Origin: Comamonas thiooxydans
GTDB lineage: Bacteria; Pseudomonadota; Gammaproteobacteria; Burkholderiales; Burkholderiaceae_C
DNA length: 64,000 bases
Direction: 5' to 3'
Assembly (NCBI RefSeq): GCF_002157685.2
Contig: NZ_AP026738.1
Span: forward strand, 1,488,001-1,552,000
The notes beneath the pieces are model-generated. The model saw only the letters and a program-made list of their open reading frames with translations, made no database searches and was not told where the DNA came from. The position numbers were made by a program, and so were the translations under genes. This document shows positions 45,640-53,914 of the stretch, one piece after another. How positions within the stretch are numbered: position 1 is the first letter of the stretch; the number at the start of each line of letters is the position of its first letter.

Positions 45640-46668
45640 TCATGACTTCCTTCCAAGGAGCCGCGCCAAGAAACCTTGCTTGGGTTCTTCCGGCAGGACC
45701 CTGGGTGCGACCTGAGCGGGCGTAATACCCAGGTCCGGTAACTCTTCGCGACGTAGGCGGGCAATCACGCCATCCAGCAGGTCGTCGGTATAGAACGGCT
45801 GAGGTGGCGGCAGCCAGGCATAGTGTGGCCTCATCAACGGGTGGTCGATGACGGGATTGCTCAGGCCAAGGCTTTCGCGCAGACGGAACCAGGCGAGTAC
45901 CAGCGCGGGGAAGCGAGTGTGCAGCAAATCGTTGCCAAACTCCGTGCCGTCTTTGCGCGCTGTGCGGTGGGTGTAGTAGTCGCACAGCCATTGCAGCTCA
46001 CCCTGCATGCCGCTCAAGTCAGAGTCTTTCCAGTGAGCGAAAAGCTCATTGAGCACTGGTTCGCCTAGGCATTCGCCCGGAACGTAGGGGTCGATCACTT
46101 CGCCGTGATATCCAATGCCCCATCCGTCGAACTTGAACTGGCACCAGTCGAAACAAACACGTAGAAGGAAATGGTAGAGAGGTTGTGAATAACCTCCGGT
46201 TACCCCTCGAAACCGCTTGGCGCTATAGGCAGCGTGTACTTCTTTGACCAGCAACTCAGCTTTGTCCAACCATCCCAGATAGAGACAATCGCTGATCGAT
46301 TCCATTGCGTGCGAAAACGATAGATCGAACCGAAGTACATGATGATCTAACGTGCTTCGCCAAAATTGGACAGCAGTAAAAGTCCGGTACTGTAGCAACC
46401 AGTCGCCGGACTTCGATGAGAAAAGACTCTTCATCGCGAGTGCGTGGGCTCGACCGGAGTATCCCAACACCCATGTCACGTTGATAGCGAATGGTGCCGA
46501 GGATGCCTTAGTCCGATCGACCGGGTCCTTAAAAGGATTTCCTCCTTGCGCGTATTGTTCCAGCGCTCTCTCATCAGCGCTCCAGCGCTCCTTCTCCTGA
46601 TCGTCAAAGTCCCTGCCGATGATCTGGAGGATGCTCTTTTCTGTTCGCCAACTAGCGTAAATGCTCAT
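45640..46668 (-). CDS. Unknown Trp/His-rich protein, possible orphan immunity protein
   Basis: A 342-residue protein; ATG 46668 follows GGAGG by 8 nt. It is rich in Trp, Tyr and His (LDHHVLRFDLSFSHAMESISDCLYLGWLDKAELL, CQFKFDGWGIGYHGEVIDPYVPGECLG, WLCDYYTHRT), without signal peptide or membrane helices, and ends in a positively charged QGFLARLLGRKS. The composition and its isolated place resemble immunity proteins of polymorphic or type VI effectors, but I cannot name a family and no toxin gene is next to it. Confidence 0.6.
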   Translation of the reverse strand: MSIYASWRTEKSILQIIGRDFDDQEKERWSADERALEQYAQGGNPFKDPVDRTKASSAPFAINVTWVLGYSGRAHALAMKSLFSSKSGDWLLQYRTFTAVQFWRSTLDHHVLRFDLSFSHAMESISDCLYLGWLDKAELLVKEVHAAYSAKRFRGVTGGYSQPLYHFLLRVCFDWCQFKFDGWGIGYHGEVIDPYVPGECLGEPVLNELFAHWKDSDLSGMQGELQWLCDYYTHRTARKDGTEFGNDLLHTRFPALVLAWFRLRESLGLSNPVIDHPLMRPHYAWLPPPQPFYTDDLLDGVIARLRREELPDLGITPAQVAPRVLPEEPKQGFLARLLGRKS

Positions 46669-46809
46669 ATGACTCGCCTCCATCAAGGGGCCGGAGGCCA
46701 CGGACGCAAGGTGGCTGAAACTCGGCCGCTTTGGCCAACTCTCGGAATCTCGACTTGCATAAGATTGTGGCTCACGTTGTATCCGCCGTTTTCTTTCAGT
46801 CTGAATATT

Positions 46810-47199
46810 TCATTAGCCATCGAGCTATGTGCGAGAGTCGGCTATCGGCTGCTGTCGCCGCCCAGGGCCGTGACTCACTGCCATTGCGGGCAGTGCCGCA
46901 AAAGCCATGGCTCCGCGTTCGCGAGCTATGGCGCCGTGCCGCGCAAGGATTTGTGCATAGTCTCCGGGCAGAGCGACATCAAATCCTATGCATCGTCGGC
47001 TTCCGTGCATCGACAGTTTTGCCAGCACTGCGGTTCATCCCTGTTCTGGTCCAGGCAGGCCGGTGACTGGGCCGACTGGATATGCATAGCGCTGGGCACG
47101 CTGGACTCGCCTTTCACGGCATCGCAGCAAAAGCATGTGCGTCTGGACTCTCGGCCCTTGTGGTCGGACTTTGCCTCCGGCTGCATGCCGCCTGGCTGA
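46810..47199 (+). pseudogene. GFA/CENP-V-type zinc protein remnant, N-terminus damaged
   Basis: In frame from about 46810 the sequence reads VGYRLLSPPRAVTHCHCGQCRKSHGSAFASYGAVPRKDL, then QFCQHCGSSLFWSRQAGDWADWICIALGTLDSPF, the body of a GFA-domain protein (family of glutathione-dependent formaldehyde-activating enzymes). The CHCGQC and CQHC zinc ligands are present. The N-terminal CxCG pair that should precede VGYRL is replaced by ELCA, and no ATG, GTG or TTG with a ribosome site lies near the expected start. I read it as a gene that lost its first 10-15 codons, perhaps when the neighbouring unknown gene inserted. Confidence 0.6.
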
Positions 47200-47244
47200 G
47201 GGCAGTCCTCTGCCAGCACGGTCGGCTCCAAGGGCAGAAGGCGT

Positions 47245-48057
47245 TCACTCCCCCTTGAACACCGGCTGGCGTTTCTCGATGAACGCATTCATGCCTTCCT
47301 TCTGGTCGCGGGTCGCAAACAGAATCTGGTTGGCCTTGCGCTCCAGCATCAGGGCGGCATCGAGCGATGCGTCCATGCCGGCAATCACCACTTCCTTGAT
47401 CTGCTCCACGGCCAGTGGCGGCATATTGGCAATCAGTTTTGCCATTTTCAGCGCCTCAGGGATTACCTGATCGTCTGCACAGACTAGGCTGACCAGACCC
47501 ATGGCATAGGCTTCGTCGGCGCTGACGGGCTTGCCGGTCAGCAGAATGCGCATGGCCTGGAACTTGCCCACGGCGCGCACCAGCCGCTGGGTGCCGCCGA
47601 TACCGGGCATGATGCCGATCCGAATCTCGGGTTGTGCAAAGCTGGCCCCTTGCCCGGCAATGATGATGTCGCAATGCATGGCCAGCTCGGCCCCGCCGCC
47701 AAAGGCATAGCCGCAGACCGCTGCGATGATGGGTTTGGGGCATTTTTCGATCGGCGCCCAGACACGCTCGGTGTGGCGCTTCATGATCTCTATGGGGCCG
47801 CAGGAGTCCATGCTCTTGATGTCGCCGCCTGCCGCAAACACCTTGTCGCCGCCGGTCAGAACGATGCAGCGCACGCTGGTGTCTGCGCTCAGCTCAGCGA
47901 AGGTCCTGGACAGTGCAGCCTGCAGAGAAAGACTCAGCGCATTCGTTGCCTCGGGGCGGTTGAGCTGAACGATTGCCACGCCATGGTCCTGATGCCGAAC
48001 CAGTAGCTCTCGCTGCGCGGTGTCCATGTTTTCAATAGCGGAAAGCGATGCCGACAT
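47245..48057 (-). CDS. Enoyl-CoA hydratase/isomerase family protein
   Basis: A 270-residue crotonase. ATG 48057 is chosen over the TTG four codons upstream. Oxyanion loops are KVFAAGGDIKSM and GYAFGGGAELAMHCD; the glutamate region is FAQPEIRIGIMPGIGGTQRLVRAVG, with both acid positions (Glu in PEI, and the E-like position replaced by G-I-G) so the first Glu is present while the second position reads Gly. It likely hydrates an enoyl-CoA in the side-chain or ring pathway. It is divergent from the SDR-led igr-like operon and shares its operator region. Confidence 0.88.
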   Translation of the reverse strand: MSASLSAIENMDTAQRELLVRHQDHGVAIVQLNRPEATNALSLSLQAALSRTFAELSADTSVRCIVLTGGDKVFAAGGDIKSMDSCGPIEIMKRHTERVWAPIEKCPKPIIAAVCGYAFGGGAELAMHCDIIIAGQGASFAQPEIRIGIMPGIGGTQRLVRAVGKFQAMRILLTGKPVSADEAYAMGLVSLVCADDQVIPEALKMAKLIANMPPLAVEQIKEVVIAGMDASLDAALMLERKANQILFATRDQKEGMNAFIEKRQPVFKGE

Positions 48058-48113
48058 AAGGATTCCCAAGGAGTTGAACAGGGACGATGGTCGTTTTCAA
48101 GGGATAGGGCAAC

Positions 48114-48131
48114 ATCGTCCTTTTGGACGTA
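48114..48131. promoter_or_regulatory. Putative steroid-regulon operator, copy 7
   Basis: ATCGTCC-TTTT-GGACGTA has a perfect left half and 5 of 7 on the right. It lies 35 nt before the SDR start and 57 nt from the divergent hydratase start. An extra GGACGAT half site is at 48082-48088, between the site and the hydratase gene. Confidence 0.65.
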
Positions 48132-48165
48132 TCTGCTGCCGGTGCCGAAACCTAAATTGGCAGGC

Positions 48166-48957
48166 ATGGATACGAACAAAAGCTTTCAAGACAAGGTGGT
48201 GCTGGTCACTGGCGGCACCAAGGGCATCGGCAAGGGCATTGCCCAGGCGTTTCTCGCGGCAGGTGCCACGGTAGTGGTGTGCGGCCGTCAGCAACCCGAA
48301 GCGTTGCCAAGCATCAATGGCAGCAGCGCAGACTTCGTTGCATGCGATGTGCGGGAGGCCCAGGCCGTCAAGGACATGGTCGATGAGGTGCAGCGCCGCC
48401 ATGGCCGTCTGGACGTTCTCGTCAACAACGCCGGTGGCGCCCCCCATGTGGATGCCGCTACGGTGTCGCCGCGCTTTCATGAAAGCGTGCTGCGTCTGAA
48501 CCTGTTCTCGACCTTGCACGCCTCTCAGGCCGCCAATGCAGTGATGCAGCAGCAGGACGGCGGTGGCGTGATTGTCTGCATCGGCAGCATCAGCGCGCTG
48601 CGTCCTTCCCCCGGTACGGCGGCCTATGGAGCGGCCAAGGCCGCAGTGCTGAGCCTGGTCAGCTCTCTGGCTGTGGAGTGGGCGCCCAAGGTGCGTGTGG
48701 TGGCCGTCAGCCCCGGCCTGGTGCGCACCGAACAGTCGCACCTGCATTTCGGGGATGAGGCGGGAATTGCCTCTGTCGCCGGGACCATTCCTGCGGGTCG
48801 TCTGGCCGAGCCGCAGGACATTGCCAATGCCTGTCTGTATGTGGCTTCCGAAAACGCTTCTTACATGAGCGGCACCAATCTGCTGCTGCATGGCGGTGGT
48901 GAGCGCCCCGCATTTCTGAGCGCATCGAACTCGGAATCCGTGCAACAAAAACACTGA
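48166..48957 (+). CDS. Short-chain dehydrogenase/reductase, first gene of igr-like operon
   Basis: A 263-residue SDR from ATG 48166 behind GGCAGGC; an upstream in-frame ATG at 48142 is less well placed. It has GGTKGIG (16-22), NNAGGAP, Ser141 and YGAAK (Tyr154, Lys158). It ends with an unusual tail FLSASNSESVQQKH. It leads a run of genes for side-chain removal, with 18 nt to the next start. A hydroxy-steroid or hydroxyacyl-CoA substrate is expected; I cannot say which. Confidence 0.87.
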   Translation: MDTNKSFQDKVVLVTGGTKGIGKGIAQAFLAAGATVVVCGRQQPEALPSINGSSADFVACDVREAQAVKDMVDEVQRRHGRLDVLVNNAGGAPHVDAATVSPRFHESVLRLNLFSTLHASQAANAVMQQQDGGGVIVCIGSISALRPSPGTAAYGAAKAAVLSLVSSLAVEWAPKVRVVAVSPGLVRTEQSHLHFGDEAGIASVAGTIPAGRLAEPQDIANACLYVASENASYMSGTNLLLHGGGERPAFLSASNSESVQQKH

Positions 48958-48975
48958 ATTTCAAAGGAGACAATC

Positions 48976-49920
48976 TTGACCGATCAAGACTGGATGGCAG
49001 AGGTCCGCGCGTACGTGGGCAAGCAATACGGGCGTGTCTATGCCTGGGACAAGGTCAACAGCCCCATGATTCGTCAGTGGAGCGAGCTGATGGGTGTGGC
49101 CGTAAAGACCAACAAGGATGGCAAGACCGTTGCCCCTCCCGCCATGCTGCAGGTCTGGTGCATGGAAGGGCCGGTGCAGAACAACTACCCGCCAGGCTCC
49201 ACGACCGAGAATCCTTATGAAGTTCTGAAGCTGATCGAAGCGCACGACTTTCCTTCCACCGTGGCGGTGAATTCCGAACTGAGCTTCGAGCGCGATGTGC
49301 TCGAAGGTGAAGACCTGTACTACACGACACGCCTGGAAGCCATCAGCGAAGAGAAGACCACGGCCCTGGGAACAGGCTACTTCGTGACGCAGATCATGGA
49401 GTACTTCTCGATCAAGGCAGCGAATGGCGAAGACGAGAAGGTCGGACAGCTGATGTTCCGCGTCTTCAAGTTCCGCCCCGCCAATGTGCAAAAGGCCGAG
49501 CCCGCGCAGGTTGCCGCCCCGAAGATCAAGCGGCCCGCTCCCGGCGTGAGCGATGACAACCGCTTCTTCTGGGAAGGGCTCAAGGAAGGTAAGCTCCTGA
49601 TTCAGCGCTGCAAGAGCTGCGGCGATCTGCACCATCCACCGGGTCCCGTCTGCCCCAAGTGCCATTCGTTCGACTGGGATGCGGTGGAGGCCAGCGGCAA
49701 GGGCACGGTGTACTCGTTCGTGGTCATGCACTACCCCGAAGTACCGCCTTTCGACCACCCCAATCCCATCGGTCTGGTGGAGTTGCAAGAGGGCGTGCGT
49801 CTGATTGCCCAGCTGGTCGGCGTCAAGCCCGGCGAGGTGAAGATCGGTCAGAAGGTGCAGGTGGAGTTCAACACCTTCGACGGTGATCTGACTCTGGCCC
49901 AGTTCCGTCCCGTGGGCTGA
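48976..49920 (+). CDS. ChsH2-like enoyl-CoA hydratase subunit (MaoC-like + DUF35)
   Basis: A 314-residue protein starting with TTG 48976, five nt after AAAGGAGA. The N-terminal 170 residues are a hot-dog/MaoC-like domain; the C-terminal part from about residue 195 is DUF35, a zinc ribbon (CKSCGDLHHPPGPVCPKC) followed by an OB fold. This is the architecture of mycobacterial ChsH2, which with ChsH1 hydrates the C22 steroid side-chain enoyl-CoA and whose DUF35 part binds the Ltp2 aldolase. The homologue of ChsH1 is two genes downstream. Proteobacterial equivalents are named Shy. The family-level call is strong; the exact substrate is inferred. Confidence 0.87.
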   Translation: MTDQDWMAEVRAYVGKQYGRVYAWDKVNSPMIRQWSELMGVAVKTNKDGKTVAPPAMLQVWCMEGPVQNNYPPGSTTENPYEVLKLIEAHDFPSTVAVNSELSFERDVLEGEDLYYTTRLEAISEEKTTALGTGYFVTQIMEYFSIKAANGEDEKVGQLMFRVFKFRPANVQKAEPAQVAAPKIKRPAPGVSDDNRFFWEGLKEGKLLIQRCKSCGDLHHPPGPVCPKCHSFDWDAVEASGKGTVYSFVVMHYPEVPPFDHPNPIGLVELQEGVRLIAQLVGVKPGEVKIGQKVQVEFNTFDGDLTLAQFRPVG

Positions 49921-49935
49921 TGCTAGGAGACCGTC

Positions 49936-51039
49936 ATGGACTTTCAACTCAGTGAAGACCAACGTGCATTTGCAGACATGGCGCAAAGCCTGTTTGCAGA
50001 CTATTGCACCGACGACAAGCTGCGCGAGCACGATGCCTCGGGTCAGCCTTTCATGCAGGAGCTGTGGCAGCAGTGCGTGGCTGCGGGCCTGCACAGCATT
50101 CTGGTGCCGGAGGCGGCAGGCGGCCTGGGTCTGGGCATGAGCGAGATGCTGGCCGTGCTGGAGCAGCAAGGCCGCGCGCTGGCGCAGGTTCCGCTGTGGC
50201 AGCAGCAGGTCGCTGCTGCCGCGATTGCCAGGTTTGCCGATGGACAGGACGCAGTCGTTCAGTCCGCCATGGAGGGCGAGTTGCTGGCTCTGTCGCTGCA
50301 GGCTGCCGTGGCTACACGCGGGCCGGCGCTTGAGCTGCAGGGTGAGCGACTCAAAGGCCAGCTGCAAGCCGTTCCGCTGGGCGAACAGGCCCGGGTGGCT
50401 CTGGTGGCAGCGGCTGCGGGCGATGAGATCAAGCTGGTGCTGGTGAGCCTGCAGGCCGATGGTGTCAGCCGCGTGGCCGGCATGCGCGAGGACTATTGTG
50501 CGGTGGCCGACATAAGCTTTCGCAATACGCCGGTGCTGGCCGTGCTGGGCGGCCGTGCGCTGGACTGGGTCAGCGAAATGGCAATCGCCTGCCTGGCCAG
50601 CCTGCAGCAGGGCGTGACACAGGAGCAGTTGCGCCGCACCGTGGAGTATGTGAGCGAGCGCAAGCAGTTCGATCGTCCCATCGGTACTTTCCAGCTGGTG
50701 CAGGGCCAGATGGCCGACGGCTACATCCTCATGCAGGCGCAGCGCAGCGCGCTGAGCCAGCTGGTCTGGCGTCTGGATGCCGGCCTGCCCTGCACGCCGC
50801 AGGCCCACGCGGTGCGCGCCCAGTCCAACGAGCTGGGCCTGAAGGTGGGCCGCGTTGCACAGCATGTGCATGGCGGCATGGGCGTGGATGTGACCTATCA
50901 CATTCACCGCTTCATGTTCTGGTGTCGTGCACTGGCTGCCGAAGTCGGCAGCGCCGAACAGCACCTGCAAGCGCTGGGCCAGTGGCTCGCAGACAACGAC
51001 ACGCTCGGCTGGAAGTACGACCTGCCCGAAGACCGCTAA
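49936..51039 (+). CDS. Acyl-CoA dehydrogenase, ChsE-type beta-like subunit
   Basis: A 367-residue ACAD-fold protein. CTAGGAGACCGTC precedes ATG 49936. The N-terminal FQLSEDQRAFADMAQSLFADY and late HVHGGMGVDVTYHIHRFMFWCRA blocks are those of the shorter partner subunit in steroid side-chain ACADs; the FAD-binding SEPGAGSD block of a full ACAD is absent. It should pair with the ACAD at 52691 to form a heteromeric dehydrogenase, like FadE28/FadE29 (ChsE1/ChsE2). It lies 15 nt after the ChsH2-like gene. Confidence 0.83.
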   Translation: MDFQLSEDQRAFADMAQSLFADYCTDDKLREHDASGQPFMQELWQQCVAAGLHSILVPEAAGGLGLGMSEMLAVLEQQGRALAQVPLWQQQVAAAAIARFADGQDAVVQSAMEGELLALSLQAAVATRGPALELQGERLKGQLQAVPLGEQARVALVAAAAGDEIKLVLVSLQADGVSRVAGMREDYCAVADISFRNTPVLAVLGGRALDWVSEMAIACLASLQQGVTQEQLRRTVEYVSERKQFDRPIGTFQLVQGQMADGYILMQAQRSALSQLVWRLDAGLPCTPQAHAVRAQSNELGLKVGRVAQHVHGGMGVDVTYHIHRFMFWCRALAAEVGSAEQHLQALGQWLADNDTLGWKYDLPEDR

Positions 51040-51051
51040 GGAGACAACAAC

Positions 51052-51468
51052 ATGGCAAACCAATCTATTCGCTTCGAGTCGGTGAACGTGGGCGACGAAC
51101 TGCAGCCCGTCAGCGTGCCCATCACCGTGCCGCTGATTGCCGGCGGCGCCATCGCCACGCGTGACTACTTCCCCGGACATCATGACCGCGATGCCGCACG
51201 CGAGCTGGGTTCACCCCATATCTTCATGAACATCCTGACCACCAACGGTCTGGTGCAGAGCTTTGTCGAGAGCTGGGCTGGCGACGATGCGCGCCTCATG
51301 GATCTCAAGATTCGCCTGGGTGCGCCCAACTATCCCGGCGACACCATGAAGTTCACGGGCTCCGTGACCGAGAAGAACGAGGCCACGCGCAGCGTTCAGA
51401 TCGCGCTCAAGGGCAGCAATTCCATGGGCTCTCATGTCAGCGGCACCGTGCAAGTGGCCCTGGCCTAA
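51052..51468 (+). CDS. ChsH1-like MaoC-domain hydratase subunit
   Basis: A 138-residue hot-dog protein. GGAGACAACAAC precedes ATG 51052. The block TRDYFPGHHDRDAARELGSPHIFMNILTTNG carries the Asp and His expected in a MaoC hydratase active site (DYFPGHHD). Size and position match ChsH1, the catalytic partner of ChsH2 in the mycobacterial igr locus. It would hydrate the C22 side-chain enoyl-CoA together with the protein at 48976. Confidence 0.85.
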   Translation: MANQSIRFESVNVGDELQPVSVPITVPLIAGGAIATRDYFPGHHDRDAARELGSPHIFMNILTTNGLVQSFVESWAGDDARLMDLKIRLGAPNYPGDTMKFTGSVTEKNEATRSVQIALKGSNSMGSHVSGTVQVALA

Positions 51469-51491
51469 GAACAACAAGCGGAGACATTCCT

Positions 51492-52673
51492 GTGAACGAT
51501 ATGAATATTTCCGGTCGCGCCGCCATTGTGGGTCTGGGTGCAACAGAATTTTCCAAGAACTCGGGCCGTACCGAGCTGCGTCTGGCCATGGAGGCCACGC
51601 TGGCTGCGCTGAGCGATGCCGGCATCGATCCCAAGGAGGTGGACGGCTTTTCCTCGTACTCCGTGGACAAGGTTCCCGAGTATGAGATTGCCCGTCTGCT
51701 CGGGGCTCGCAACGTGAGCTTTTTCTCGCAGGTTCCGCATGGCGGCGGTGCTGCCTGCGGCCCCGTGCTGCATGCGGCCATGGCCGTGGCCACGGGCATT
51801 GCCAAGACGGTCGTGGTCTACCGCGCCATGAATGAGCGCAGCTGGTATCGCTTCGGCACCGGCAGCTATGGCTTTGGCAGCACGCCATTCTTTGACAATG
51901 TGAACTATGGCTGGTACATGCCCCACGGCTTTCACACGCCGGCATCCTGGGTGGGCATGTTTGCCCGCCGCTATATGCATGCCTTCGGCGCGACCAGCGA
52001 GGACTTCGGCCGCGTGGCCGTGGCCGTGCGCGACTTTGCCGCTACCAATCCCAACGCATTCTTCTACGGCAAGCCCATCACGCTGGAGGAGCACCAGGCC
52101 AGCCGCTGGATCTGCGAGCCGCTGCATCTGCTGGACTGCTGCCAGGAGTCCGACGGTGCCGTGGCCATGGTCATCACATCGAGCGATCGTGCGCGCGAGA
52201 TGAAGGCCAAGCCGGTCTATATCAAGGCCGCGGCCCAGGGCATCTCCGACGGTCAGCAGTCCATGACTTCCTTCTACCGCGAAGACATCACCGGTCTGCC
52301 CGAGATGGGGCATGTCGCCAGCCAGCTGTGGCAGCAAAGCCGCCTGACGCCCAAGGATGTGCAAAGCGCAGTGCTGTATGACCATTTTTCGCCCTTTGTG
52401 CTGCCTCAGCTCGAGGAGTTCGGTTTCGTCAAGCGCGGCGAGGCCAAGGATTTCATCCGTGCCGGCGAGCATGCACGCGGCGGCTCCATGCCCATCAACA
52501 CCCATGGCGGCCAGCTGGGCGAAGCCTATATCCACGGCATGAACGGCATTGCCGAAGCCGTGCGCCAGATCCGTGGCAGCTCCGTCAACCAGGTCAAGGA
52601 CGTGCACAACATGGTGGTGACCGCCGGTACCGGCGTGCCCACCAGCGGTCTGATCCTGGGCGATGAGGCCTGA
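51492..52673 (+). CDS. Ltp2-like thiolase-fold steroid aldolase
   Basis: A 393-residue thiolase-superfamily lipid-transfer-protein type enzyme; GTG 51492 follows GGAGACATTCC, and ATG 51501 is possible. Typical blocks are AAIVGLGATEFSKNSGR, PHGGGAACGPVLHAAMAVATG, YDHFSPFVLPQLEEFGF and the late NTHGGQLGEAYIHGMNG. In mycobacteria Ltp2 with the ChsH2 DUF35 domain splits the 17-hydroxy side-chain CoA ester into a 17-ketosteroid and propionyl-CoA; the proteobacterial name is Sal. The usual thiolase catalytic cysteine is not evident, as expected for aldolases of this branch. Confidence 0.87.
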   Translation: MNDMNISGRAAIVGLGATEFSKNSGRTELRLAMEATLAALSDAGIDPKEVDGFSSYSVDKVPEYEIARLLGARNVSFFSQVPHGGGAACGPVLHAAMAVATGIAKTVVVYRAMNERSWYRFGTGSYGFGSTPFFDNVNYGWYMPHGFHTPASWVGMFARRYMHAFGATSEDFGRVAVAVRDFAATNPNAFFYGKPITLEEHQASRWICEPLHLLDCCQESDGAVAMVITSSDRAREMKAKPVYIKAAAQGISDGQQSMTSFYREDITGLPEMGHVASQLWQQSRLTPKDVQSAVLYDHFSPFVLPQLEEFGFVKRGEAKDFIRAGEHARGGSMPINTHGGQLGEAYIHGMNGIAEAVRQIRGSSVNQVKDVHNMVVTAGTGVPTSGLILGDEA

Positions 52674-52690
52674 TTGCAAGGGAGACATTC

Positions 52691-53872
52691 ATGTTCATTG
52701 ACCTGACTTCCGAGCAGCATGCGCTGCGCCTGAAGTGCCGTGACTACTTTCAGGCGCTGATGACGCCCGAGCTGAAGGCCCGCATGCGCGGTGCCGAGGG
52801 CGGCGACGAGTACCGCGACCTGATCCGCAAGATGGGACGCGACGGCTGGCTGGCCATAGGCTGGCCCAAGGAGTTCGGCGGCCAGGGCCTGTCGGCCACC
52901 GAGCAGCTGATCTTCTTTGAGGAAGCCAATATTGCCGGAGCTCCCCTGCCTTTCGTCACCATCAGCACCGTCGGCCCCGCGCTGATGGAGCATGGCACCG
53001 AGGCGCAGAAGCAGGAGTTTCTGCCCGGCATGGCCAACGGCGACATCATTTTCGCCATTGGCTATTCCGAGCCCGGTGCTGGCTCCGACCTCGCCATGCT
53101 CAAGACACAGGCTCAGTTGCAGGGCGATCTTCAAAGCGGGCATTTCGTGGTCAACGGCCAGAAGCTGTGGACTTCGGGCATCGAATCTGCCGACTATGTG
53201 TGGCTGGCCGCACGTACCAACCAGGAGCTGGCTCGCCACAAGGGTATTTCCATCATGGTGGTCGATACCCGGGACAAGGGCTTTTCGCATACGCTGATTC
53301 AGACCGTGGGCAACTACACGGCAGCCACGTACTTCGACAACGTTGAAGTGCCCGCAGCACGTTTGATCGGCGAGCTCAATGGGGGCTGGAAGCTGATCAC
53401 TGCACAGCTCAACCACGAGCGTCTGGGTCTGGGGGCCTGGTCGGACAAGGTGTTTGCTCCCTTCGTCAAGGTGCTGCAATGGGCCAAGGCCAAGGATGAG
53501 CAGGGCCGTCGCGCCGTCGATCAGGCCTGGGTCAGGCGCAGTCTGGCGCAGTGCTATGCCCGCCTTGAAGCCATGCGACTGACCAACTTCCGCATCGCGG
53601 CCAGTCTGGAAGCCGGTGCCATGGACGTGAGCCTGGCATCTGCCACCAAGGTCTATGGCTCGGAAGGTGTGGTCGAGGTGCTGCATCGATTGATGGACAT
53701 CGTGGGCAGCAGCGCTCTGGTGCGTGGTGGCTCGGCGGCTTCCTATCTGATGGGCGAGCTGGAGTATGAGCTGCGCGCCTCCACCATCAACACCTTCGGT
53801 GGCGGCACGAACGAGATTCAGCGCGAGCTGATTGCCCAGTTCGGCCTCGGCATGCCGCGCCCTCAGCGCTGA
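52691..53872 (+). CDS. Acyl-CoA dehydrogenase, ChsE-type alpha-like subunit
   Basis: A 393-residue ACAD. GGGAGACATTC precedes ATG 52691. It has the full FAD-binding set: YSEPGAGSDLAMLKT, GQKLWTSGIESADYVW, and the C-terminal TFGGGTNEIQRELIAQFGLG. This is the complement of the shorter ACAD at 49936, and together they match the FadE28/FadE29-type pair. Here the two genes are separated by the ChsH1- and Ltp2-like genes. It is expected to act on the C22 (C3 side chain) acyl-CoA. Confidence 0.87.
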   Translation: MFIDLTSEQHALRLKCRDYFQALMTPELKARMRGAEGGDEYRDLIRKMGRDGWLAIGWPKEFGGQGLSATEQLIFFEEANIAGAPLPFVTISTVGPALMEHGTEAQKQEFLPGMANGDIIFAIGYSEPGAGSDLAMLKTQAQLQGDLQSGHFVVNGQKLWTSGIESADYVWLAARTNQELARHKGISIMVVDTRDKGFSHTLIQTVGNYTAATYFDNVEVPAARLIGELNGGWKLITAQLNHERLGLGAWSDKVFAPFVKVLQWAKAKDEQGRRAVDQAWVRRSLAQCYARLEAMRLTNFRIAASLEAGAMDVSLASATKVYGSEGVVEVLHRLMDIVGSSALVRGGSAASYLMGELEYELRASTINTFGGGTNEIQRELIAQFGLGMPRPQR

Positions 53873-53914
53873 TCGAAGACATCTCACACATAACGAATAC
53901 CAAGGAGACATGTG

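Noticed and set aside
45640..46668. Assignment to the DUF1911/PoNi immunity family
   Set aside because: The general look suggested it, but I cannot match its characteristic blocks, so I left it as unknown.
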